From Mycolicibacterium sp. lyk4-40-TYG-92 (lineage in GTDB: Bacteria; Actinomycetota; Actinomycetes; Mycobacteriales; Mycobacteriaceae), in assembly GCF_030209435.1 (NCBI RefSeq), contig NZ_JARVRX010000020.1:1-64000 (forward strand): 64,000 nt of DNA, written 5' to 3'. A program made the translations under genes and the position numbers. This document shows, one piece after another, positions 26,304 to 38,684 of the stretch (position 1 is the first letter of the stretch; each line of letters opens with the position of its first letter). The notes under the pieces are model-generated. The model ran no database searches. It was not told the DNA's origin and worked only from the letters and a program-made list of their open reading frames with translations.

Positions 26304-27422
26304 ATGAACAATTCGATCAACCTCACCCTGCCCAGAAAATCCTCTCGACCGGCGTCGGGGCCGTGCCGGCTGGCCCGCTACGACCGGCCCGGCACCATGG
26401 TCGGCGGCACCCCGGTACTGCGGATCGCCGCTCCGTTCACCACCGACGACCAGGGCTTCTGGGCCAAGCTCGAAGGCGTCAACCCCGGCGGCATGAAAGA
26501 CCGGCCCGCCATGTACATGGTCGAACGCGGCCGGGCCCGCGGCGACCTGTTGCCCGGCGCCCGGATCGTCGAATCCACCAGCGGCACACTCGGACTCGGT
26601 CTGGCCCTGGCCGGCACCGTGTACGGGCACCCGGTCACGCTGGTGACCGATCCCGGCATGGAACCGATGATGCTGCGCATGCTGGCCGCGTACGGCGCCG
26701 ACATCGACCTGGTCACCGAGCCGCACCCGACCGGCGGCTGGCAGCAGGCCCGCCGCGACCGGGTGGCCGAGATCCTCGCCGGGGACCCCACCGCGTGGTA
26801 TCCCGACCAGTACAACAACCCCGACAACGTCGACGCGTACCGCGATCTCGCCCTCGAATTGCAGTCGCAGCTGGGCTCGGTCGACATCCTGGTCTGCTCG
26901 GTCGGTACCGGCGGCCACTCGGCCGGGGTGGCAAAGGTGTTGCGCGAGTTCAATCCTGACCTGAAGTTGATCGGCGTCGACACCGTCGGGTCGACGATCT
27001 TCGGCCAGCCCGCGCAGAGCCGGCTGATGCGCGGCCTGGGGTCGAGCATCTACCCGGACAACGTCGACTACGACGCGTTCTCGGAAGTGCACTGGGTGGC
27101 ACCCGCCGAGTCGGTGTGGGCCTGCCGGGCACTGGCCTCGACCAGTTACGCCAGCAGTGGCTGGAGCGGCGGCGCGGTGGCGCTCGTCGCGGGGTGGGCG
27201 GCGCGCCGCCACGATGCGGACACCACGATCGCCGCGATCTTTCCCGACGGGCCGCAACGGTATTTCGACACCGTCTACAACGACGACTACTGCCGTGAGC
27301 ACAACCTGCTCGGCATCGAACCGCCCGCCGAGCCCGCGGTGATCGCGGACCACACTGAGCACGTGGTGGATTCGTGGACCCGCTGCACCACGGTGCGCAG
27401 GCCCGAAGCTGCGAGGCGGTGA
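26304..27422 (+). CDS. cysK2: CysK2-type S-sulfocysteine synthase
   Basis: A 372-residue PLP fold-type II enzyme, the same length as Rv0848. The PLP lysine lies in NPGGMKDRPA (K65), the substrate loop is STSGTLGLGL (~91-100) and the phosphate loop is GTGGHSAG. M. tuberculosis CysK2 uses O-phosphoserine and thiosulfate to make S-sulfocysteine and is tied to oxidative-stress defence. The ATG at 26304 was chosen to match that length. ATG/GTG codons from 26232 are in frame but have no support. Its stop overlaps the MFS gene (TGATG). It is the middle gene of an lpqS-cysK2-MFS run. Confidence 0.88.
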   Translation: MNNSINLTLPRKSSRPASGPCRLARYDRPGTMVGGTPVLRIAAPFTTDDQGFWAKLEGVNPGGMKDRPAMYMVERGRARGDLLPGARIVESTSGTLGLGLALAGTVYGHPVTLVTDPGMEPMMLRMLAAYGADIDLVTEPHPTGGWQQARRDRVAEILAGDPTAWYPDQYNNPDNVDAYRDLALELQSQLGSVDILVCSVGTGGHSAGVAKVLREFNPDLKLIGVDTVGSTIFGQPAQSRLMRGLGSSIYPDNVDYDAFSEVHWVAPAESVWACRALASTSYASSGWSGGAVALVAGWAARRHDADTTIAAIFPDGPQRYFDTVYNDDYCREHNLLGIEPPAEPAVIADHTEHVVDSWTRCTTVRRPEAARR

Positions 27423-28648
27423 TGCAGGCGCTCACCGAGTTCCGCAGCTTCGGCTGGCCCAGCCGGGTGCTGATGCTCAACCAGTTCGGCATCAACCTCG
27501 GCTTCTACATGCTGATGCCGTACCTGGCCGGATATCTGGCCGGCCCGCTGGGTCTGGCCGGCTGGGCCGTCGGGCTTGTGCTCGGGGTACGGAACTTCTC
27601 GCAGCAGGGCATGTTCATCGTCGGTGGAACGCTGGCCGACCGACTCGGCTACAAGCCGCTGATCGTCACCGGCTGCCTGTTGCGCACGGCGGCGTTCGGC
27701 CTGCTGGCGGTCGCACAGTCCCTGCCGGCACTGCTGATCGCCTCGGCGGCAACCGGTTTCGCCGGGGCCCTGTTCAACCCCGCGGTGCGCGCCTACCTGG
27801 CCGCGGACTCCGGCGAGCGCCGGGTGGCGGCGTTCACGGTGTTCAATGTCTTCTATCAAGGCGGCATCCTCGCCGGCCCGCTGGTGGGACTGGCCCTGAT
27901 GGCGCTGGACTTCCGGGTGACGGCGGGCATGGCCGCGGTGGTGTTCGCGGTGCTCACCATCGCGCAACTGTTCGCCTTGCCGAAAGACCACGCCACTGTC
28001 GCCGAACGCGTCTCGATCCTGCACGACTGGCGCACTGTGCTGGCCAACCGCCCGTTCCTGTTGTTCGCGGCGTCGATGGTCGGCACCTACGTGGTGACGT
28101 TCCAGGTGTACCTGGCGCTACCGCTGCACGCCGGGGTGCTGTCGCCGCAGCACGAATCGGCCATCGTGGCAGCAGTTTTCGCGGTGTCTGGGCTGGTCGC
28201 CATCGGCGGCCAGATGCGCATCACGGCCTGGTTCACGGCACGCTACGGCCGCGCCCAGTCGCTGACCATCGGCGTACTGGTGCTCGCGGCGGCATTCGTC
28301 CCGCTCATCGTGGTGCCCGATGACCGGTGGGGGCAGCCGGCCGCGGTGACCGCACTACTCGTGACGGCCGCGCTGCTGGCCGTCGGCTCGGCCGCGGTGT
28401 ACCCGTTCGAGATGGATACCGTGGTGTCGCTGGCGGGCGACCGGCTGGTGGCGACGTACTACGGCTTCTACAACACCATCGTCGGCGTCGGCATCCTGGT
28501 AGGGAATCTCGCCACGGGTGCGCTGATGGAGACGGCGCGCCATGCCGGCCGGCCGGAACTGGTCTGGGTGGCGCTCACCGCGATCAGCCTCTTGGTCGCG
28601 CTGGCGCTGTACCGAAGCCGCCGGCTGGAGCCGGAGCCCGTCGCCTGA
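27422..28648 (+). CDS. MFS transporter (Rv0849-like)
   Basis: A 408-residue, 12-helix major facilitator with motif A between helices 2 and 3 (GGTLADRLGYKPLIVTG) and a weaker repeat in the second half (TARYGRAQSLTIGVL). The start codon overlaps the cysK2 stop, so it is made with CysK2. In M. tuberculosis the same neighbour pair exists. A role in exporting S-sulfocysteine or a related thiol compound is a guess from context only. A strong hairpin follows 2 nt after the stop and ends the operon. Confidence 0.85.
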   Translation: MQALTEFRSFGWPSRVLMLNQFGINLGFYMLMPYLAGYLAGPLGLAGWAVGLVLGVRNFSQQGMFIVGGTLADRLGYKPLIVTGCLLRTAAFGLLAVAQSLPALLIASAATGFAGALFNPAVRAYLAADSGERRVAAFTVFNVFYQGGILAGPLVGLALMALDFRVTAGMAAVVFAVLTIAQLFALPKDHATVAERVSILHDWRTVLANRPFLLFAASMVGTYVVTFQVYLALPLHAGVLSPQHESAIVAAVFAVSGLVAIGGQMRITAWFTARYGRAQSLTIGVLVLAAAFVPLIVVPDDRWGQPAAVTALLVTAALLAVGSAAVYPFEMDTVVSLAGDRLVATYYGFYNTIVGVGILVGNLATGALMETARHAGRPELVWVALTAISLLVALALYRSRRLEPEPVA

Positions 28649-28650
28649 CC

Positions 28651-28689
28651 CAACACAGATGCCCCCGCGGTGCGGGGGCATCTGTGTTG
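28651..28689. terminator. Hairpin terminator between the MFS gene and metK
   Basis: A perfect 18-bp stem (CAACACAGATGCCCCCGC and its complement) with a GGT loop, starting 2 nt after the MFS stop. It stands between convergent genes and can act on both strands. The following ~95 bases before the metK stop hold no gene. Confidence 0.85.
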
Positions 28690-28785
28690 CGCGGAAAGAC
28701 TAGACCGAAGCCTGATTGTCTGACTCCTCAGCGCGGCTCGTTCTCCCCCGCAAGCAGGAGGTGCCCCCACGCCGCTTGATCGTCG

Positions 28786-29994
<1,209 letters not shown>

Positions 29995-30027
29995 GTCGCA
30001 AATCCCTTCCAAAACTTTGGTCCGCGC

Positions 30028-30056
30028 ATAATATCCACGCCCGGCCAACAACTGTC
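30028..30056 (-). promoter_or_regulatory. Candidate metK promoter
   Basis: On the minus strand a near-consensus -10 TATTAT (30033-30028) stands 17 nt after GACAGT (30056-30051), which can act as a partial -35. The start point would be near 30020, giving a leader of about 26 nt before the GTG. Confidence 0.5.
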
Positions 30057-30105
30057 GTGTACCCCTGCACAGCAAACCCGTTCCGCGGCGCGGTTCAGGC
30101 GATGT

Positions 30106-31365
30106 TCATTCGTCCTTGCCACGCAGGAAGGCCGCGATCGCATCGGCGATGCGACTGGCCATCAAGGTCTTGGACCCGTGCTCCAGCGCCGACTCGGCCC
30201 CGTCCGCCGCCAGCAACCACCCGTCGTTGACGTCGACCTCGAAGGCCTTGCCGTTCCCCACTGCGTTGACAACCAGCAGGTCACAGCCCTTGCGTTGCAG
30301 CTTCGCCCGGGCGTGGAACAGCACGTCACCGTTGGCATCGCCCGTCTCGGCGGCGAATCCGACGATGGCGCGCAGATTGGGCAGCTGACCGTCGGTGCGG
30401 GCGCGCACCGCGCCGGCGAGGATGTCGTCGGTCCGGGTCAGTGCGATGACGGGGGCTCCGTCGGCTTCGCCGGGGCCGTGCGTCTTTTTGATCTTGGTGG
30501 TCGCTACCTCGGTGGGACGGAAATCGGCGACCGCGGCCGCCATCACGAGGACGTGCGCGTCCGAGACGTACTTGAACACCGCATCCCGCAGCTGCGCTGC
30601 CGAGCTGATGTGGACGACCTCGACGCCCGCCGGGTCGGCCAGGCCTGCGGTGTTGCCGGCGATCAGGGTGACCTCGGCGCCGCGCTGGGCCATGACGCGC
30701 GCGACGGCGTAGCCCTGCTTGCCGGAGCTGCGGTTGCCGATGAAGCGGACCGGATCGATGGCCTCGCGGGTGCCGCCGGCGGTGACGACGACCTTGACCC
30801 CCGCCAGATCGCGGGGCAGCGCATCGCCGCGCTCGAGTAGGAGCTGCGCGAACGTGGTGATCTCTTCGGCCTCAGGCAGCCGTCCGGCACCGCTGTCGGC
30901 GCCGGTGAGGCGCCCGGAGGCGGGGTCGAGGACGACGACGCCCCGTCGTCGTAGCGTGGCCACGTTCTCGACGGTGGCCGGGTGCATCCACATCTCGGTG
31001 TGCATCGCCGGGGCGAACAGCACCGGACAGCGCGCGGTGAGCAGCGTGGCGGTCAGCAGATCGTCGCCGCGTCCCGCCACCGCCCGCGCCATCAGGTCGG
31101 CGGTGGCCGGTGCGACGACAACCAGGTCGGCCTCCTGGCCGAACCGGACGTGAGGCACCTCGGAGACGTCCTCGAACACCCCCGTGTGCACGGGATTGCC
31201 GGACAGTGCTTCAAAGGTGGCGGCGCCGACGAACTTGAGGGCCGACTCGGTCGGCACCACCCGGACCGAATGTCCGGCCTCGCTCAGCTGACGAACCAGG
31301 GTGCACGCCTTGTAGGCGGCGATACCTCCGGCGACTCCGACGACGATGCGTTTGCGGTCGGCCAT
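30106..31365 (-). CDS. coaBC: Bifunctional phosphopantothenoylcysteine decarboxylase/synthetase
   Basis: Catalyses two steps of coenzyme A synthesis. The N-terminal ~180 residues are the FMN-dependent decarboxylase CoaC (GGIAAYKACTLVRQL; LFAPAMHTEMWMHPATVEN). The C-terminal part is the CTP-dependent synthetase CoaB (VVVTAGGTREAIDPVRFIGNRSSGKQGYAVA; AAAVADFRP). At 419 residues it is full length (Rv1391). It sits between rpoZ (19 nt upstream) and metK and is probably co-transcribed with rpoZ. Confidence 0.96.
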   Translation of the reverse strand: MADRKRIVVGVAGGIAAYKACTLVRQLSEAGHSVRVVPTESALKFVGAATFEALSGNPVHTGVFEDVSEVPHVRFGQEADLVVVAPATADLMARAVAGRGDDLLTATLLTARCPVLFAPAMHTEMWMHPATVENVATLRRRGVVVLDPASGRLTGADSGAGRLPEAEEITTFAQLLLERGDALPRDLAGVKVVVTAGGTREAIDPVRFIGNRSSGKQGYAVARVMAQRGAEVTLIAGNTAGLADPAGVEVVHISSAAQLRDAVFKYVSDAHVLVMAAAVADFRPTEVATTKIKKTHGPGEADGAPVIALTRTDDILAGAVRARTDGQLPNLRAIVGFAAETGDANGDVLFHARAKLQRKGCDLLVVNAVGNGKAFEVDVNDGWLLAADGAESALEHGSKTLMASRIADAIAAFLRGKDE

Positions 31366-31384
31366 GTTCGGCGCCTACGCGGCC

Positions 31385-31678
31385 TTACTCGCCCTCGGTG
31401 TGCTCGAGCAGGTCGCCGTGGATCTCGCGCATGGCGATCGACAGCGGCTTCTCCTGCAGGCCCGGCTCGACCAGGGGGCCGACGTACTCGAGGATGCCGT
31501 CACCGAGCTGGTTGTAGTAGTCGTTGATCTGGCGCGCGCGCTTCGCGGCGTAGATGACCAGCGCGTACTTGCTGGACACGCGATCGAGCAGCTCGTCGAT
31601 CGGCGGGTTGGTGATACCCAGCGGCGTGTCGTAGGCGATGGCGGCGTCGGAGTCGATGCTCTCGACAGTGGTGCTCAC
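31385..31678 (-). CDS. rpoZ: RNA polymerase omega subunit
   Basis: A 97-residue omega subunit that helps assemble the beta-prime subunit. It contains the conserved block TPLGITNPPIDELLDRVSSKYALVIYAAKRARQINDYYNQL and ends in EHTEGE, as in Rv1390. It is slightly shorter at the N-terminus than the M. tuberculosis protein. The family is variable there. gmk lies 75 nt upstream on the same strand. Confidence 0.96.
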   Translation of the reverse strand: MSTTVESIDSDAAIAYDTPLGITNPPIDELLDRVSSKYALVIYAAKRARQINDYYNQLGDGILEYVGPLVEPGLQEKPLSIAMREIHGDLLEHTEGE

Positions 31679-31753
31679 GAAGGATTCTCCCGGCGTTCGG
31701 TGTGAAGATTGGTGTCGCTATCAGCGATATCTGTGCGGTTCTGCGCAGACCGC

Positions 31754-32308
31754 TCAGCGGCCCACCAGCAAGGATACCAATTCTGCACAGGCGGATTCCA
31801 ACTGACTGTTGACAACAGTCACATCGAAACTGTCCTGAGCGGCAAGTTCGGCCCGCGCGGTGTCCAGGCGGCGGGCCTGCACCTCGGCACTCTCGGTGCC
31901 GCGGCCGATGAGGCGGCTCTCGAGCGCTTCCCAGCTGGGCGGCGCGAGGAACACCGTCAGTACCTCGGGCATGGCTTGTTTGACGGCCCGGGCACCGGCC
32001 AGATCGACCTCGATGAGGACCGGCCGACCAGCGGCGATGGCTTCCCGGACCGGGCGGGCGGGGGTACCGGAGCGCTGCAGTCCACCATGGATTTCGGCCC
32101 ATTCGAGCAGCTCGCCGTCATCGATGAGGCGCTGGAACTCGTCGGCCGAGACGAATGTGTAGTCGACACCGTCGACCTCGCCCGGACGCGGCGCACGCGT
32201 CGTGGCGGAAACACTGAAATGCAGGTCGGGCACCCGCTCACGCAGGCAGCGCACGACCGTGGATTTGCCCACGGCAGAGGGGCCGGACAGCACAACAACA
32301 CGGTTCAT
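31754..32308 (-). CDS. gmk: Guanylate kinase
   Basis: Phosphorylates GMP to GDP with ATP. The 184-residue protein has the P-loop GPSAVGKSTV (~9-18), the GMP-binding signature FSVSATTRAPRPGEVDGVDYTFV (~31-53) and IEVDLAGARAVKQ (~98-110). The N-terminus is shorter than that of M. tuberculosis Gmk, which carries an extra ~20 residues before RVVVLSGPS. An AGGGG ribosome site precedes this ATG. It follows mihF in the direction of transcription, as in Rv1388-Rv1389. Confidence 0.95.
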   Translation of the reverse strand: MNRVVVLSGPSAVGKSTVVRCLRERVPDLHFSVSATTRAPRPGEVDGVDYTFVSADEFQRLIDDGELLEWAEIHGGLQRSGTPARPVREAIAAGRPVLIEVDLAGARAVKQAMPEVLTVFLAPPSWEALESRLIGRGTESAEVQARRLDTARAELAAQDSFDVTVVNSQLESACAELVSLLVGR

Positions 32309-32347
32309 CGCCGGCCGGCCCCTACTGCTCGTCAGTCTTGCGTCAGA

Positions 32348-32665
32348 TCAGGAAAAGTCGAACTTTTCCAGCAGGGCCTTGCGCTGACGGTCGCCCAGGC
32401 CGCGCAGACGGCGGGTCGGAGCGATCTCCAGCTCGGTCATGATCTCCTGCGCCTTGACCTTGCCGACCTTGGGCAGGGCTTCCAGCAGAGCGGAAACCTT
32501 CATCTTGCCGAGGACCTCGTCGGTCTCGGCGTCCGTCAGGACCTGCTTGAGGTTGGTGCCGCCGCGCTTGAGCCGGTCTTTCAACTCGGCACGTGCTCGA
32601 CGTGCGGCAGCAGCCTTCTCCAACGCTGCCGCGCGCTGTTCGTCGGTCAACTGGGGAAGGGCCAC
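32348..32665 (-). CDS. mihF: Mycobacterial integration host factor mIHF
   Basis: A 105-residue nucleoid-associated protein, first known as the host factor for mycobacteriophage L5 integration and essential in mycobacteria. It reads VALPQLTDEQRAAALEKAAAARRARAEL..., with the core GKMKVSALLEALPKVGKVKAQEIM (an S13-like helix-two-turn-helix) and the terminal LRGLGDRQRKALLEKF. The GTG at 32665 is preceded by a clear GGAGGA. The frame is open to 32872, but mycobacterial mIHF proteins start here. A long regulatory-looking region lies upstream. Confidence 0.95.
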   Translation of the reverse strand: MALPQLTDEQRAAALEKAAAARRARAELKDRLKRGGTNLKQVLTDAETDEVLGKMKVSALLEALPKVGKVKAQEIMTELEIAPTRRLRGLGDRQRKALLEKFDFS

Positions 32666-32975
32666 GGGGTTCCTCCGTATCTCCGTCAAATAATTTCTGT
32701 CACGGCTGGGGTGAACCAGCCAGCGACGACGACCGTACCCACGCTTCCCGACAAGCGCTAACCCCACCCCCCGGGTAACGAAGCTAAAACCCCAGCGTGT
32801 AGTGCGAACGGCGGCTCCGGGCGGCCGCGAAGTGCAAGCTGGAGAAGGTCGGTTTCGGGCCACTGCAGCCACAGATCTGCCTGCGTATCAAGGGTTTTGA
32901 GCATTCAGTGGGACGACGGCCGGTCCGCCGCGGCGCGGCCGGGCGCATTTTCGGGCCGCCGGCCGGGGTTTATCA

Positions 32976-32987
32976 GGAAAATTTTCC
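32976..32987. promoter_or_regulatory. A+T-rich perfect palindrome upstream of mihF
   Basis: GGAAAATTTTCC is a 12-bp perfect palindrome standing out in very GC-rich DNA about 310 bases upstream of mihF. It is a plausible protein-binding site, possibly for a nucleoid protein such as mIHF or Lsr2. No direct evidence. Confidence 0.3.
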
Positions 32988-33059
32988 CAGGTCACGGCGT
33001 GTCGGGCGTGTCGGTGCGAGGCCGGACGGGCCGGCGCACCGCAAGCGCCTTCATTGGCC

Positions 33060-33086
33060 GATTTGGGCGGTTGGACCGCCCAAATC
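33060..33086. terminator. Hairpin with 12-bp perfect stem
   Basis: GATTTGGGCGGT and ACCGCCCAAATC flank a TGG loop. It has the shape of a factor-independent terminator without a T tract, but no gene ends next to it on either strand. It may end an unseen small RNA or be an operator. Confidence 0.4.
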
Positions 33087-33333
33087 GTGGAGTTTCTGCT
33101 CCTTCGACGACCGGTTCAGCACCCCACGACGCAGCCGTCACAGCCCAGAAGTGCGCGCCCATGCCACCTCGGCAAACTCGGCACCATCGCGAGGTTTTGG
33201 CATCACCGAGCCCGCAAGATACCGAGCCGAAACCACATTCGTTATGAAAGCGTTTCCCGCCCAATGATTTCCCATGCGGCCAAGGGTTCCACAGGCAACG
33301 ATCAGCGACCGGTGACCGAACCGTTGCGGCACG

Positions 33334-33349
33334 CACAGCACACACCTAA
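33334..33349 (+). repeat. Upstream element, copy 1, of the secreted-protein paralogues
   Basis: CACAGCACACACCTAA lies 122 nt before the ATG of the first secreted-protein gene. The same 16 bases occur 132 nt before the ATG of the second (34002-34017). Both copies are followed by a TGCGCAC/TGTGCAC-type palindromic core. Likely a shared promoter or operator duplicated with the genes. Confidence 0.6.
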
Positions 33350-33455
33350 CGACACCAAAGTGCGCACACACTAGGCGGCCCTAACTTCGATTCCAGTGCG
33401 ACGGCAAGACGCCCACCACATGCAGGAAACCCATTACGAGGAGGACTACGCAGCG

Positions 33456-33827
33456 ATGAACTTCAAGCGAGCGTTGACCGCATCCACCCTGGCAGCCGGC
33501 ATCGGCGTCGCCGGACTGTTCGGCGTCGGCCTGGCCGGCGCCAATGCCGACCCGGGCCAATGCCCACCGAACGCGCAGTGCGGCCAGCACGACGATCACC
33601 GGGGCGACAACCGAGGGCCCGGTGACAACCGCGGACCCGGCGGCCCTGTCAACCGGGACGACAACTGGCACGACAACCAGGGCCGCGACTGGCAGCACCG
33701 CGGCATCGACGACGCCCGCTTCGACCACCAGCCGTTCGACTACAACGGCCAGTGGGTGAACCCGGTCTGGGACAACGGCCACAACGCCTGGGGCTTCTGG
33801 CTCGGTCCGATCTGGATCCCGCTGTGA
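33456..33827 (+). CDS. Small secreted Trp/Asn/Gly-rich protein, paralogue 1
   Basis: A 123-residue protein with a classical signal peptide (MNFKRALTASTLAAGIGVAG... cleaved after GANA, residue ~32). The mature part has two conserved cysteines (CPPNAQC), a low-complexity stretch repeating DNRGPG and a conserved Trp-rich end (GQWVNPVWDN, AWGFWLGPIWIPL). It is a paralogue of the gene at 34134, identical in layout. The family is unknown to me. It appears to be a small exported envelope or surface protein. AGGAGG precedes the ATG by 12 nt, and a hairpin terminator follows, so it is monocistronic. Confidence 0.85.
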   Translation: MNFKRALTASTLAAGIGVAGLFGVGLAGANADPGQCPPNAQCGQHDDHRGDNRGPGDNRGPGGPVNRDDNWHDNQGRDWQHRGIDDARFDHQPFDYNGQWVNPVWDNGHNAWGFWLGPIWIPL

Positions 33828-33853
33828 TCGACGCCCACTGAGCGTTCCCGCAA

Positions 33854-33890
33854 CGAGACGGCCCACCACATCGCGTGGTGGGCCGTCTCG
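33854..33890 (+). terminator. Hairpin terminator after secreted-protein paralogue 1
   Basis: CGAGACGGCCCACCAC and its complement form a perfect 16-bp stem with a 5-nt loop, 26 nt after the stop codon. It separates the two paralogous genes, so each needs its own promoter. Confidence 0.85.
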
Positions 33891-34001
33891 TCCGTCGACG
33901 CGATCAACGCCCCGAAACCACTTGTCATCCAAGGTCTTCACCGGTGGCAACAACACAACGCCGGACCGCCTTCTGCCGTTTCCCGGCGCCGTCGTGGCAT
34001 A

Positions 34002-34017
34002 CACAGCACACACCTAA
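34002..34017 (+). repeat. Upstream element, copy 2, of the secreted-protein paralogues
   Basis: Second exact copy of CACAGCACACACCTAA, followed by GTACGGCTAAGTGTGCAC where copy 1 has CGACACCAAAGTGCGCAC. Conservation of spacing to the start codon (132 versus 122 nt) argues for a promoter-linked function rather than chance. Confidence 0.6.
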
Positions 34018-34133
34018 GTACGGCTAAGTGTGCACCCATCGGACCGGCATAGCGTCAGCTCAGTGTGGCGAATTGCCCGCCCACGACTAATGCAGAAAAC
34101 CACATAGTTCTCTAGTTGAGACGGAGTGCAGCC

Positions 34134-34532
34134 ATGAAAATCAAGCGCGCATTGACCGCATCTACCGTGGCGGCCGGGATCGGCGCCGCGGGACTGCTCG
34201 GCGTCGGGCTGGCGACAGCCAGTGCCGACCCGTGGTGCCCGCCGGGGACACCGTGCTCGGGCCACGACGACCACCGCGGCGGTGGTGGTGGCTGGCAGCG
34301 CGGTGGTGGTGACTGGCAGCGTGGCGGCGACTGGCAGCGCGGTGTCGACTGGCACCAGGACCGCGACGGCTGGCGTGACGACCGCGGCCGCGACTGGTAC
34401 CACCGCGGCATCGACGATGCCCGCTGGGACCACCAGCCGTTCGCCTACAACGGCCAGTGGGTGAACCCGGTATGGGATGCCGGGTTCAATGCCTGGGGCT
34501 TCTGGCTGGGCCCCATCTGGATCCCGCTGTGA
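34134..34532 (+). CDS. Small secreted Trp/Gly-rich protein, paralogue 2
   Basis: A 132-residue paralogue of the 33456 gene. The signal peptide MKIKRALTASTVAAGIGAAG is almost the same, with cleavage after TASA (~31). Then CPPGTPC, a Gly/Trp/Arg repeat (GGGDWQRGGDWQRG) that replaces the DNRGPG repeat, and the shared end HRGIDDARWDHQPF...GQWVNPVWD...GPIWIPL. The middle has expanded differently in each copy while signal peptide and C-terminus are constrained. Function unknown, presumably exported to the cell envelope. Its stop is only 5 nt from the convergent pyrF stop. Confidence 0.85.
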   Translation: MKIKRALTASTVAAGIGAAGLLGVGLATASADPWCPPGTPCSGHDDHRGGGGGWQRGGGDWQRGGDWQRGVDWHQDRDGWRDDRGRDWYHRGIDDARWDHQPFAYNGQWVNPVWDAGFNAWGFWLGPIWIPL

Positions 34533-34536
34533 CGGG

Positions 34537-35342
34537 TTATCCGGCCAGGTAGGCCACCGCGTCGCGCAGCCGCTCCCCCGCTGCGCGCACGGCGGCGACG
34601 TCCGGTCCGGCACGGAGTACCTCGCGGGATACCGCGGGCAGCAACGTGCCGGGCCGGGCTCCGCCGAGGCCGGCGAGCGCGTCCGGACGGCCGCCCTGCG
34701 CGCCGACGCCGGGCATCAGCACCGGCCCGCCGAGCTGCGACAGATCGGGCACCTCGGCCAGCGTGGCGCCGACGACGACGCCCACCGATCCGTCGCCCGC
34801 GCCGTTCACCGCCGCGACGTCATCGACGATCGTCTGCGCCACGGTGCGTCCGCCGGCCACCGCGCGCTGCACGGATGCACCCTCCGGGTTGGACGTGGCG
34901 GCCAGGACGAACACCCCGCGGCCGTGGACGACCGCGACGTCGAGCAGCGGCTGCAGCGAGCCGAAGCCGAGGTACGGCGACGCCGTCACCGCGTCGGCGG
35001 CCAGCGGCGAATCCCCCGCCCAGGCCTGCGCGTAGGCAGCCATGGTCGAGCCGATGTCACCGCGCTTGGCGTCGGCCAGCACGAGCACGCCGGCCTCCTG
35101 CAGCCGGGCGATGGTCCGTTCCAGCACGACGAAGCCCGCCGACCCGTAGGCCTCGAAGAACGCGACCTGCGGCTTGACGATCGCAAATCCCGCGAACGCC
35201 TCGACACAGATGTCGCTGAACGTCGCGACGCCGTCGGCCGACACGGGCAGACCCCAGGCGCTCAAGAGCTCCGGGTGCGGGTCGATGCCCAGGCACAGCG
35301 GACCCCGCTGTGCCATCGCGGCCCGCAGTCTGGAGCCGAAGC

Positions 35343-35346
<4 letters not shown>
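34537..35346 (-). CDS. pyrF: Orotidine-5'-phosphate decarboxylase (PyrF, type 2)
   Basis: Last step of UMP synthesis. The 269-residue protein is of the longer mycobacterial/myxococcal class. It has LCLGIDPHPELLSAWGLP near the N-terminus, the catalytic Lys-Asp segment LADAKRGDIGSTM (~88-100), TASPYLGFGSLQPLL and MPGVGAQGG. The GTG at 35346 overlaps the carB stop by 4 nt. The longer frame to 35460 runs inside carB. It is the final gene of the pyrR-to-pyrF operon. Confidence 0.95.

Positions 35347-38683
<3,337 letters not shown>

Positions 38684-38684
<1 letters not shown>

Larger units (their letters stand above)
32666..33455. other. Long non-coding region between mihF and the first secreted-protein gene
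   Basis: About 790 bases without a convincing gene; the short open frames here lack ribosome sites and recognisable products. It must hold the divergent promoters of mihF and the secreted protein. Notable structures are the 12-bp palindrome GGAAAATTTTCC (32976-32987), the hairpin at 33060-33086, and the element shared with the second secreted-protein gene at 33334-33349. A C/G-rich stretch (32880-32970) separates the mihF leader from these. Confidence 0.6.

Noticed and set aside
32908..33374. Short plus-strand frames of about 106-119 codons upstream of the secreted-protein gene
   Set aside because: No ribosome sites, no conserved-looking text, and they overlap hairpins and the upstream box. 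Treated as non-coding.
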